From Accumulibacter sp. (lineage in GTDB: Bacteria > Pseudomonadota > Gammaproteobacteria > Burkholderiales > Rhodocyclaceae): a DNA stretch of 6,610 nt. Under the pieces are notes generated by a model. It searched no databases, was not told the origin of the DNA, and saw only the letters and a program-made list of their open reading frames with translations. Positions 1 through 5,553 of the stretch are shown in pieces (positions within the stretch are counted from its first letter, which is position 1; every line of letters begins with the position of its first letter). The stretch is from positions 1 to 6,610 of the forward strand of contig DPSD01000245.1 of NCBI GenBank assembly GCA_003538495.1, written 5' to 3'. A program made the translations under genes and the position numbers.

Positions 1-309
1 CCGCGGCTGGGACAGGGCGCAGGGAGGGCCGGGGGCCCGCTCAGCCTGGCGTGCGCGCCCCGCGAGCCGCGGGCGCCCCCGCCGCGGCTTCTCGGCCGGT
101 GTGGTCTTCGCTGGCTGCGTCGCGCTGCTCGCCAGCGGAGCCACCGGCAGTCCCGCCCGATCCGGAATATTGAGCCGCGCCTCAATCGACGCCGCAGCCG
201 TTACCAGGCGCGGCGGCAAGTCCTGGCTGACCGTCAGCAGCAAGCCGGCATGGACCAGAACGGACGCCAGCACCGCCAGCAGCAGGCGGCGACTTAGCGC
301 ATTGGACAT
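1..309 (-). CDS. Unidentified protein with signal-anchor N-terminus, partial at window end (weakly TonB-like)
   Basis: From the ATG at 309 the frame is open for 103 codons to the window edge. The first residues MSNALSRRLLLAVLASVLVHAGLLLTV show a basic start and one hydrophobic segment with a histidine within it. Then come LPPRL, IEARL and a Pro/Ala/Thr-rich stretch. Short cytoplasmic tail, helix with H and proline-rich linker is the plan of TonB-family energy transducers, but no C-terminal domain is available to confirm it, so I assign no name. The start is uncertain: a GTG at 321 is in frame, the ribosome-binding site before 309 is poor, and the strong AGGAGG lies 62 nt upstream. Beyond about base 95 the DNA becomes extremely GC-rich and the translation becomes Arg/Pro-rich, so either a real linker or a sequence error is possible. 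It has the same orientation as ccoGH and may be co-transcribed. Confidence 0.45.
   Translation of the reverse strand, partial: MSNALSRRLLLAVLASVLVHAGLLLTVSQDLPPRLVTAAASIEARLNIPDRAGLPVAPLASSATQPAKTTPAEKPRRGRPRLAGRARQAERAPGPPCALSQPR
65..89. repeat. GC-only inverted repeat near the window edge
   Basis: AGCCGCGG at 65-72 and CCGCGGCT at 82-89 form a perfect 8-bp stem with a 9-nt loop. A third copy of CCGCGGCT is at bases 1-8. All lie within the frame of the partial gene. No T run follows on either strand, so this is not an intrinsic terminator. It may reflect only the extreme base composition of this tract. Confidence 0.5.
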
Positions 310-371
310 CGCCGTCCGCACGCGCAGCCGTAGCGGAGCGCGACCAGCCCGACGACGAGCGGTGTCGTTAG

Positions 372-377
372 CCTCCT
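372..377 (-). promoter_or_regulatory. Perfect AGGAGG with no start codon in reach
   Basis: AGGAGG at 377-372 overlaps the TAG stop of the DUF3149-like gene. This is where a ribosome-binding site for the next gene would be expected. In the following 5-15 nt (CTAACGACACCGCTC) there is no ATG, GTG or TTG in any frame. The first plausible starts are a GTG at 321 and an ATG at 309, about 50 and 62 nt away. The site may be a coincidence, or the true start may have been lost or be non-standard. Confidence 0.4.
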
Positions 378-516
378 ATTTTCTGGCTTTCCTTTCATCC
401 TCACGCATCTTCTTGCTGAAGAAATACGGAAAACCGACTGACATACCGAGTATGACGACGATCACGACCACGCTGAACAATCCGTAGTCCGTTGAGAACA
501 GCAGATCCCAGGCCAT
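376..516 (-). CDS. Small single-span membrane protein, DUF3149-like
   Basis: A 46-codon gene, ATG at 516 and TAG at 378-376, beginning 4 nt after the ccoH stop with GGGGAG in the end of ccoH as ribosome-binding site (10-nt spacing). The protein starts MAWDLLFSTDYGLFS, has one membrane helix (about residues 13-33, VVVIVVILGMSVGF) and ends in a short charged cytoplasmic-type tail (SKKMREDERKARK). The N-terminal LLFSTDYGL and following LGM segment resemble DUF3149 proteins, small proteins of unknown function. I recognise the pattern but could not run a search. Close coupling to ccoGH suggests a link to cbb3 assembly or stability, perhaps as a small subunit; this is an inference. It is not CcoS: it lacks the N-terminus I expect for that family. 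Confidence 0.75.
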   Translation of the reverse strand: MAWDLLFSTDYGLFSVVVIVVILGMSVGFPYFFSKKMREDERKARK

Positions 517-520
517 GCAA

Positions 521-1081
521 TTAGCTCCCCTTGTTGGTTGGTGGCTTTCCCCGCTCGGTCGACGCTGGCCCTGGCGATGGCGTCAGGCTTAGCGCCGGCT
601 GCTTGTCGGTCTCCCAGTCGCCCGCCAGAAGCCACACGTGCTGGTCGTCCTCGAGGGTGATCCGCCAACGACCGCGCAGCGGTGCCAACGCGCCCACATA
701 GACGCCACCGCCCTCGGCGCGCAAGACGACGCTCTGATCGGAACCCGCCCGCGTCGGGTGCGTAATCCGCAAGAAGAGCGCCGCAGGCAGCGGCGTGCCC
801 TCTGCGGCACGTAACAGAACCCGAATTCGATCAGCCGCACCGCCGACGACCAGCTCGGCGCCAATTCCCAGCTCGGCGGCGCGTTGATCCCGCTCGGTGC
901 GCCGGTTGATTTCCAGGCCCTCTTTGTAGTAATCGTCTTCGACCAGGCCGTCATTGCTGATGACCGCCAGATAAGCAGTGACCAAGCCGGCGACGACGAC
1001 TATCCCCGGACCCAGCATCAGCAGCCAGGGCCAGGGCTCGCGGTACCACGGCTTGTCACTCGAATTCAACCGAAGGTTCAT
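521..1081 (-). CDS. ccoH: cbb3 oxidase assembly protein/subunit CcoH (FixH family)
   Basis: CcoH is a single-span membrane protein needed for cbb3 assembly or stability, and is reported to remain associated with the complex in some bacteria. It has 186 residues. The N-terminus KPWYREPWPWLLMLGPG leads into a membrane helix (about 19-41), followed by the family motif SNDGLVEDDYYKEGLEINRR (42-61). A periplasmic beta-rich domain follows, ending around LLAGDW, and then a Pro/Ser/Thr-rich tail of about 30 residues. The ATG at 1081 overlaps the ccoG stop (ATGA). The reading frame stays open far upstream through ccoG, but the start at 1081 is fixed by the overlap and by the family N-terminus. The stop is TAA; the next gene starts 4 nt later. 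Confidence 0.93.
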   Translation of the reverse strand: MNLRLNSSDKPWYREPWPWLLMLGPGIVVVAGLVTAYLAVISNDGLVEDDYYKEGLEINRRTERDQRAAELGIGAELVVGGAADRIRVLLRAAEGTPLPAALFLRITHPTRAGSDQSVVLRAEGGGVYVGALAPLRGRWRITLEDDQHVWLLAGDWETDKQPALSLTPSPGPASTERGKPPTNKGS

Positions 1082-2496
1082 GGCAGGAAGAAACTCGCTT
1101 TCTCGCGAACCGAGATCTGGTCTTGATCCTCGGAACGGACTTCGAAGTGGATCGGGTGCGAACCCTTCTTGTTGCTTCCTGGCTCGACGCGCGCCGACAG
1201 GGCAACGGTCTTGGAAGAGGCCGCCGGGATCTCCACCCGCCGCGCGCCGACAATATCGATCCCTTCCAGGCCGCTGACGCCGATCGAATAGCGGTGCGCG
1301 ATCTCGTCGGTATTCGAGATGTGCAGGCTGAACACATTCTCGATGCGCCCATCGCTGGCCTCGCGTGACAGCGTCGAGCGGTCGCGCAGGACATCGAGCT
1401 TCAGCGGCACACGGTTGCCAAGGCTCCACGCGCCGGCCAGAATGATCGCCAGCAGGATCCCGGAGTAGAGCAGCGTTCTGAAACGCAACAAATGCGCCAG
1501 GATCTCGCGCGCCGTGTAGTGTTTGGCCAGGGCGTTTTCGGTCGAGTAGCGAATCAGGCCGCGCGGCGAACCAACCTTGTCCATCACCTGATCGCAGGCA
1601 TCGATGCACGCGGCGCAGGCGATGCATTCGAGTTGCAGGCCGTTGCGAATGTCGATACCGGTCGGACAGACCTGCACACAAATGCTGCAGTCGACGCAGT
1701 CCCCGAGTGGCGCGGCGTCGGCGCCGGACTTCTTCTTCCGCAAACCCCGCGGCTCGCCACGCTCGGGGTCGTAGCTGATGATCAAGGTATCCGGGTCGAA
1801 CATCACCCCCTGGAATCGCGCGTACGGACACATGTACTTGCAGACCTGCTCGCGCAGGAAACCGGCCATCATGTACAGGAAGGCGGCGTAGAAAAAAACC
1901 CAGAACGCTTCCCAGGGGCCGATTCGGAAAGACGCCATCTCGCTGAGCAATTCCTTGATCGGCGTGAAATAGCCGACGAAGGTGATTCCTGTCCACAGCG
2001 CCACCACCAGCCAGAGCGAATGCTTGATCAACTTGAGCCGGAACTTGCGCGGGTTCATCGCTTGCGCGTCGAGTTTTATGCGTGCCGGGCGTTCGCCCTC
2101 GATCTTGCGTTCGATCCACATCAGGATCTCGGTATACACGGTCTGCGGACACGCGTAGCCACAGAACAGGCGCCCACCGACGGCGGTCACCAGGAATAGT
2201 CCATAGGCGGAAATCACCAGCAGAATCGCCAGATAGATCACGTCCTGCGGCCAGAAAACCATGCCGAAAATATAGAACTTGCGTTCGGCGATGTGAAAGA
2301 GAACCGCCTGTCGGCCGTTCCACTGGAACCAGCACAGGCCATAGAACAAGGCCTGCGTAACGAACACCATCGTCCAGCGCCAGTTGTTGAACAGCCCGGT
2401 CACGGTACGCGCATGAACGGTCTTGTGTTTCTCGTACAAGCCATCGATGTTGATGGGAATGGCCCTGCCCTTGCTGCCGGCCCCTTCAGTCATCAT
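1078..2496 (-). CDS. ccoG: cbb3 oxidase accessory protein CcoG (FixG/RdxA), polyferredoxin-like
   Basis: CcoG is an inner-membrane iron-sulfur protein required for, or aiding, cbb3 oxidase assembly. In studied bacteria it acts as a cupric reductase that helps supply copper to CuB. It has 472 residues, the usual length. Membrane spans lie at about 42-57, 86-106, 160-177, 196-213 and 343-360. Key motifs: GRLFCGYACPQTVYTEI (108-124) with the CxxxCP pair C112/C116; EQVCKYMCPYARFQ (216-229) with a second CxxxCP pair; and two ferredoxin-type 4Fe-4S motifs, C267/C270/C273/C277P and C291/C294/C297/C301. The C-terminal part (about 362-472) is the Ig-like FixG domain expected in the periplasm. The start is ATGATG at 2496; either ATG is possible. 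Its TGA overlaps the ccoH ATG as ATGA, so the two are translationally coupled. It follows the ccoNOQP block but is separated from it by a lipoprotein gene. Confidence 0.97.
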   Translation of the reverse strand: MMTEGAGSKGRAIPINIDGLYEKHKTVHARTVTGLFNNWRWTMVFVTQALFYGLCWFQWNGRQAVLFHIAERKFYIFGMVFWPQDVIYLAILLVISAYGLFLVTAVGGRLFCGYACPQTVYTEILMWIERKIEGERPARIKLDAQAMNPRKFRLKLIKHSLWLVVALWTGITFVGYFTPIKELLSEMASFRIGPWEAFWVFFYAAFLYMMAGFLREQVCKYMCPYARFQGVMFDPDTLIISYDPERGEPRGLRKKKSGADAAPLGDCVDCSICVQVCPTGIDIRNGLQLECIACAACIDACDQVMDKVGSPRGLIRYSTENALAKHYTAREILAHLLRFRTLLYSGILLAIILAGAWSLGNRVPLKLDVLRDRSTLSREASDGRIENVFSLHISNTDEIAHRYSIGVSGLEGIDIVGARRVEIPAASSKTVALSARVEPGSNKKGSHPIHFEVRSEDQDQISVREKASFFLP

Positions 2497-2545
2497 CCGA
2501 GATCCGATCTATTTTAGAATTCAACCAAACTCTAATATTACATCG
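2497..2545 (-). promoter_or_regulatory. AT-rich probable promoter region of ccoG
   Basis: The 50 bases before ccoG are much richer in A+T than the surroundings. A -10-like TAAAAT (five of six to TATAAT) lies at 2516-2511, only 14 bp from the ccoG ATG, which would give a leader of under 10 nt. A second AT-rich hexamer, TAATAT, lies near 2540-2535 and would allow a longer leader. No good -35 box and no FNR/Anr-type TTGAT-N4-ATCAA palindrome is visible. The ribosome-binding site is weak (GGATCTCGG before ATGATG). The exact start of transcription cannot be set from sequence. Confidence 0.3.
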
Positions 2546-2833
2546 TGCGGCGGAGATCGCCTTGATGTGCATCAGGCCGTCGCTCAAGCACGGCGCACGG
2601 TCCACGCCGGTCGACCTCGACCTTCGCGCTTCCGGCGACCTTGCCCGACCGGAGCAAACCGGCGACGAGCGCCCCGAACGCGTATTCCCGGCGCCGGTGA
2701 AAGCGCGGGAGTCGCGAAACCGCCAGGTCGCACGGCCGCGCCTGGGGCGGCAGGCTGGCGCGCCGGCAGCAAACGCGGGTCGGGATCGCACGCCAGGCGC
2801 CGGCGTGGCAGCGAAGCAACGCCGGCAGCCCCT
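2497..2833. other. 337-base gap with no supported gene
   Basis: This lies between the lipoprotein stop and the ccoG start. Open frames exist on both strands, but their translations are rich in arginine, proline and alanine, lack recognisable domains and run into neighbouring genes in the wrong frame, as expected by chance in GC-rich DNA. It contains GC-rich inverted repeats, for example GCCGGCG/CGCCGGC at 2799-2805 and 2820-2826 (14-nt loop) and CCAGG/CCTGG near 2723-2745. None is followed by a T run, so no intrinsic terminator for the lipoprotein gene can be claimed. The first 50 or so bases (2497-2545) are clearly more AT-rich and are treated as the ccoG promoter region. Whether the remainder is a decayed gene or a long 3' region is unresolved. 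Confidence 0.6.
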
Positions 2834-3658
2834 TTACTTGGGATCGACTCCGCGGAGCTCGGCAAAGCGCTTCGCGACCAGCAGAGCCCATTTGTCAAAG
2901 GCGTCCTTGGCATAGCTCCAGGCCTGGAAGGAACTCAGATAGCCGCTCGCCCAGGTCTGGGCAGCGCCGGCTGCGCCATCATTGGTCGACGCGGCATACT
3001 TGCGCCCGATCTGGGTATCGCGGCACTCGCCAAGGACCGCGCCCGATACGCCATCGCGAAACTGCATTTCCATGCCGGTCTCACCCATGTACGGCGTCGA
3101 ACCCGCCGGCCGGCCGGTGGCCACCCCGGAGCCGGCTTCGGCGATGAACGCGTAGGGAATCAGCGTCCCCGCCACGCTGTCGCTGACTGTCGTCGGCACC
3201 AGATTGGTCAAGGCAATGCGCATCACCACGACGCCCGGGCCGGGCTGATCCACCACCTGCATTTGCGGCTTCAGCGCCTTGACCAGCGCACTGTGGAAAT
3301 AATCGGTCAGGGTCTTCAGGTCGCTCGGATCGACTGTCTGTTCCTTGCTGGCATCGGTGGGCGGCGCCAGCGAAACGACGATGCGCGAAACCAGCACCTT
3401 GTCATAGCTCGCAGCGTTGAGATTCGCCGCACGCCAGCACTCGATCCCCTGCCCCCAGGGGGTCGGCTGCAGCCGTGCGTAATCGGTCAGGAAGCCGCTT
3501 CGGGTCATCCCGGCCTTGTAGCTGGCGGTAACGTCGGTGCCGCTGCCCATGAGCGCGCTGTCCGATGCGCAGCCGGCAAGGAGAGCGCTTCCAGCGAGGG
3601 CGACGATGCCGATCGTGCGCCCGAATCCTGCAGGTTCAGTAATTGCTGCCTTGTTCAT
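2834..3658 (-). CDS. DUF3313 family outer-membrane lipoprotein
   Basis: A 274-residue exported lipoprotein of unknown function. The signal peptide has a basic start, a hydrophobic core (TIGIVALAGSALLAG) and a lipobox LLAGC, so the lipidated residue is C30. Position +2 is alanine, not aspartate, which predicts outer-membrane sorting. The mature N-terminus has the motif SGFLTDYARLQP (about 54-65), which I associate with DUF3313 lipoproteins. Two further cysteines, C74 (GIECWRAANL) and C212 (LGECRDTQIG), could pair in the periplasm; this is an inference. The family has no established biochemical role that I know of. The gene sits between ccoP and ccoG but has its own -10-like box and follows a strong terminator, so it is probably transcribed alone. 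Nothing in it suggests haem or metal binding. I am confident it is a lipoprotein, moderately confident of the family, and do not assign a function. Confidence 0.85.
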   Translation of the reverse strand: MNKAAITEPAGFGRTIGIVALAGSALLAGCASDSALMGSGTDVTASYKAGMTRSGFLTDYARLQPTPWGQGIECWRAANLNAASYDKVLVSRIVVSLAPPTDASKEQTVDPSDLKTLTDYFHSALVKALKPQMQVVDQPGPGVVVMRIALTNLVPTTVSDSVAGTLIPYAFIAEAGSGVATGRPAGSTPYMGETGMEMQFRDGVSGAVLGECRDTQIGRKYAASTNDGAAGAAQTWASGYLSSFQAWSYAKDAFDKWALLVAKRFAELRGVDPK

Positions 3659-3663
3659 CGTTG

Positions 3664-3669
3664 TCTCCT
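3664..3669 (-). promoter_or_regulatory. Shine-Dalgarno site fixing the lipoprotein start
   Basis: AGGAGA at 3669-3664 lies 5 nt before the ATG at 3658. It makes that ATG the preferred start over an in-frame ATG at 3682, eight codons upstream, which lacks a comparable site and overlaps the candidate -10 box. Starting at 3658 also gives a signal peptide of normal length. Confidence 0.75.
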
Positions 3670-3680
3670 GAAAGGACGCC

Positions 3681-3686
3681 ATTATG
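3681..3686 (-). promoter_or_regulatory. Candidate -10 box for the DUF3313 lipoprotein gene
   Basis: The minus strand reads CATAAT at 3686-3681, five of six matches to TATAAT. It lies 22 nt upstream of the ATG at 3658, giving a short leader that contains the Shine-Dalgarno site. No convincing -35 hexamer is seen at 16-18 bp spacing (TGGCTG at 3709-3704 is poor), so an activator or an alternative sigma factor is possible. The position between the ccoP terminator and the lipoprotein gene supports an independent transcription unit. This rests on sequence resemblance only. Confidence 0.35.
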
Positions 3687-3779
3687 ACTCATTGACCAGC
3701 CGCCAGCCATAGCTGCCGCCGACGCAGCGTACCGGGGATGCGGCGACCCTGTGCTGCTCGCAGCGCGATCATCGGACGC

Positions 3780-3806
3780 AAAAAAAGAGCGGCCGAGGCC
3801 GCTCTT
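3780..3806 (-). terminator. Rho-independent terminator of ccoNOQP
   Basis: A perfect 10-bp inverted repeat, AAGAGCGGCC then a 2-nt loop then GGCCGCTCTT, lies at 3806-3785 read on the minus strand. It is followed by a T run (the plus strand has A at 3780-3786, so the first two T's pair within the stem). A GC-rich stem plus a U tract just after the ccoP stop is a textbook intrinsic terminator for minus-strand transcription. It separates ccoNOQP from the lipoprotein gene. A weaker hairpin at 3803-3820 (TCTTCC/GGAAGA) shares bases with one arm and could compete with it. Confidence 0.88.
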
Positions 3807-3820
3807 CCGGTTTGGGAAGA

Positions 3821-4732
3821 CTACTTGCTGCCTCCACTCGCCCCCAGACTCAGTACGTAGGCGGCCAGTGCGTGTACCTTGGCTTCGCCGAGAAACTCCT
3901 GCCAGGCCGGCATCTGGTTATTACGGCCCTTGGTAATCGTCTCGATGATCGTCGCTTCGGAGCCACCGTAAAGCCAGGTGCTGTCGGCCAGATTGAGCGC
4001 GCCAATGGCCTGCATGCCTTTCGCATCAGGCCCGTGACAACCCGAGCAACCCTCCGCGTTGAACGCTTCCTTGCCCTTGGCGACGCGCAGCGAATCAGCC
4101 GGCAAACCCGACAGCGAGCGCACATAGCTGGCGAGATCCTTGATCGTTTCGGCGCCGAGCTGGGCGTGCGCGGGCATTACGCCCATCCGCCCGTTGCTGA
4201 TCGTTTCGATGATCTGAGCCGGCTCGCCACCCCACTGCCAGTCGCTGTCGGCCAAGTTCGGAAAGCCTTTCGATCCGCGCGCGTCGGCGCCATGACACTG
4301 CATGCAGTACGTCAGGTACAGCCGCTTGCCGGTTTCAACGCCCTCCTTGTCGGCTGCCAGCGTCGGCAGATCCATCGCCAGATACTTGTCGTACAGGGGC
4401 TTGGTCTCGGCGTCGGCTTTGGCGACCTCCTTCGCGTACTGTCCGTCCGACGACCAGCCGAGTACGCCCTGAAAGCTGCCGAGCGTCGGATAGAGAACGC
4501 AGTAGACCAGCGAGAAGATGACCGTAATGTGGAACAGCCACATCCACCACTTTGGCAGCGGGTTGTTGTACTCCTCGAGCGTCTCGTCCCAAACGTGACC
4601 GGTGGTATCGGCCTGGCCAGCGGCAGGCGGGGTGATGCTTTGCGACCAGAGCAGCACGCCACAGGCGATGATGCTGACCAGCACCAGCAGAATGACGTAC
4701 CAGTTCCAGAACTGATTCACAAAATCGTTCAT
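3821..4732 (-). CDS. ccoP: cbb3-type cytochrome c oxidase subunit III, CcoP (di-haem c)
   Basis: CcoP is the di-haem cytochrome c subunit that accepts electrons from the bc1 complex or soluble cytochrome c and passes them to CcoO. It has 303 residues, a usual length. There are two membrane spans, at about residues 11-29 and 63-84, separated by the FixP N-terminal signature HVWDETLEEYNNPLPKWW (46-63); this two-helix form is typical of proteobacteria. Two periplasmic cytochrome c domains follow, with haem sites CMQCH (143-147) and CSGCH (229-233). Probable axial methionines are M186 in GVMPAH and M274 in NQMPAW. The two domains are visibly related: GGEPAQIIETISNGR in the first matches GGSEATIIETITKGR in the second. 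AAGGAAAG precedes the ATG, which overlaps the ccoQ stop as ATGA. The stop is TAG, 14 nt before the terminator stem. Confidence 0.97.
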   Translation of the reverse strand: MNDFVNQFWNWYVILLVLVSIIACGVLLWSQSITPPAAGQADTTGHVWDETLEEYNNPLPKWWMWLFHITVIFSLVYCVLYPTLGSFQGVLGWSSDGQYAKEVAKADAETKPLYDKYLAMDLPTLAADKEGVETGKRLYLTYCMQCHGADARGSKGFPNLADSDWQWGGEPAQIIETISNGRMGVMPAHAQLGAETIKDLASYVRSLSGLPADSLRVAKGKEAFNAEGCSGCHGPDAKGMQAIGALNLADSTWLYGGSEATIIETITKGRNNQMPAWQEFLGEAKVHALAAYVLSLGASGGSK

Positions 4733-4923
4733 GATGCTTTCCTTTGTCCGTTGCCGTCCAGGCCGAGTTCGAACCGATCCGCTTCCTCATCGGTGAAGGG
4801 CAGCATCGCCGCTTCATCGAAGCGCTTCTTGTTACTTTTCACGCCGTACGCCCACCAGACCACGCCAAGGAAAGTCAGCAGCGAAACGACCGTCACGATG
4901 GACCGAATTTCGTTGATGTCCAT
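4729..4923 (-). CDS. ccoQ: cbb3-type cytochrome c oxidase subunit IV, CcoQ/FixQ
   Basis: A 64-residue single-span protein lying between ccoO and ccoP, the invariant position of ccoQ. In this family it is a small non-catalytic subunit that stabilises the association of CcoP with the CcoN-CcoO core. The N-terminus MDINEIRSIVTVVSLLTFLG, with a membrane helix to about residue 27 (VVWWAYG), followed by a short basic stretch (KSNKKRFDEAA) and an acidic tail, matches CcoQ. The LPFTDEE segment at about residues 41-47 is also common in these proteins. The start codon is 4 nt after the ccoO stop, with AGGT within the end of ccoO as a modest ribosome-binding site. The stop TGA overlaps the ccoP ATG in an ATGA, which indicates translational coupling. 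The call rests mainly on position and topology, as the family is short and variable. Confidence 0.9.
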   Translation of the reverse strand: MDINEIRSIVTVVSLLTFLGVVWWAYGVKSNKKRFDEAAMLPFTDEEADRFELGLDGNGQRKAS

Positions 4924-4927
4924 GCGC

Positions 4928-5542
4928 TTACCTGGCGTTCTTCAGTTCAGTGCCCATTCCCTGCAGATAGGCGATCAGGGCGTCGAGTTCACTCTTGCCT
5001 TCGAGCTGCACTTTGGCCCCGGCGATTTCGTCATCGGTATAGGGGACGCCGACCTTGCGCAGGGCCCGCATCTTGGTCTCGATCAGCGCCGCATCAGCCG
5101 GCGCCGCCTCGAGAAAAGCGAAAGCGGGCATGTTCGACTCGGGAACCACGTCGCGCGGATTGATCAGGTGCGCGCGGTGCCACTCGTCGGAATAACGCCC
5201 GCCAACCCGATGCAGATCCGGACCGGTGCGCTTGGAACCCCACTGGAAGGGATGATCGTAGACGAACTCGCCGGCGACCGAATAATGCCCATAGCGCTCG
5301 GTTTCAGCCCGGAACGGACGAATCATCTGCGAGTGGCAGAGGAAGCAACCCTCGCGGATATAGACATCGCGCCCGGTCAGGCGCAGCGGGTCGTAGGGCT
5401 TGAGTCCGGCCACCGGCTCGGTGGTCGATTTCTGGAAGTACAGCGGCACGATTTCTACCAGACCACCGACGCTGACCACCAGCAGGGTCAGCACCACCAT
5501 CAGCCAGACATTACGTTCGATTGCGTCATGCGTAAGTTTCAT
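4928..5542 (-). CDS. ccoO: cbb3-type cytochrome c oxidase subunit II, CcoO (mono-haem c)
   Basis: CcoO is the membrane-anchored mono-haem cytochrome c subunit that passes electrons from CcoP towards CcoN. The 204-residue length is normal for the family. One membrane anchor lies at about residues 12-34, so the rest faces the periplasm. The covalent haem c site is CFLCH at residues 66-70, within [15 protein letters not shown], a CcoO hallmark. The axial methionine is probably M138 in the conserved ESNMPAF. The segment [16 protein letters not shown] (residues 107-122) is also typical. The ATG at 5542 is preceded by GAAGGG, which overlaps the ccoN stop, supporting translational coupling. The stop is TAA, 4 nt before ccoQ. 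Nothing is truncated or unusual. Confidence 0.97.
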   Translation of the reverse strand: MKLTHDAIERNVWLMVVLTLLVVSVGGLVEIVPLYFQKSTTEPVAGLKPYDPLRLTGRDVYIREGCFLCHSQMIRPFRAETERYGHYSVAGEFVYDHPFQWGSKRTGPDLHRVGGRYSDEWHRAHLINPRDVVPESNMPAFAFLEAAPADAALIETKMRALRKVGVPYTDDEIAGAKVQLEGKSELDALIAYLQGMGTELKNAR

Positions 5543-5553
5543 TTTCTTTCCCT

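Noticed and set aside
101..487. A 128-codon plus-strand frame opposite the small membrane gene.
   Set aside because: The minus strand encodes a coherent single-span protein with good spacing to ccoH. The plus frame is low-complexity Ser/Arg/Ala sequence with no supporting signals.
1082..2335. The ccoH reading frame stays open for some 418 codons upstream, suggesting one 604-residue protein.
   Set aside because: That upstream part overlaps ccoG in another frame, and its translation is Arg-rich without domains. The ATGA overlap and the FixH N-terminus set the start at 1081.
2799..2826. GCCGGCG/CGCCGGC inverted repeat as a terminator for the lipoprotein gene.
   Set aside because: The loop is 14 nt and no T run follows on the minus strand. 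Such repeats are common by chance in DNA this rich in G and C.
3659..3682. ATG at 3682 as the start of the lipoprotein gene (eight extra residues).
   Set aside because: It overlaps the -10-like box, lacks a good ribosome-binding site and would lengthen the signal peptide. The ATG at 3658 has AGGAGA at suitable spacing.
3684..3692. ATGACTCAT, a 9-bp near-palindrome next to the -10 box of the lipoprotein gene, as an operator.
   Set aside because: A single short palindrome without a second copy or a known bacterial regulator match is not enough to support a site.
2423..3712. A 429-codon plus-strand frame covering the lipoprotein gene and the gap before ccoG.
   Set aside because: The minus strand has a clear signal peptide, lipobox and ribosome-binding site over most of it. 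The plus-strand product looks like a chance translation, and its start lies inside ccoG.
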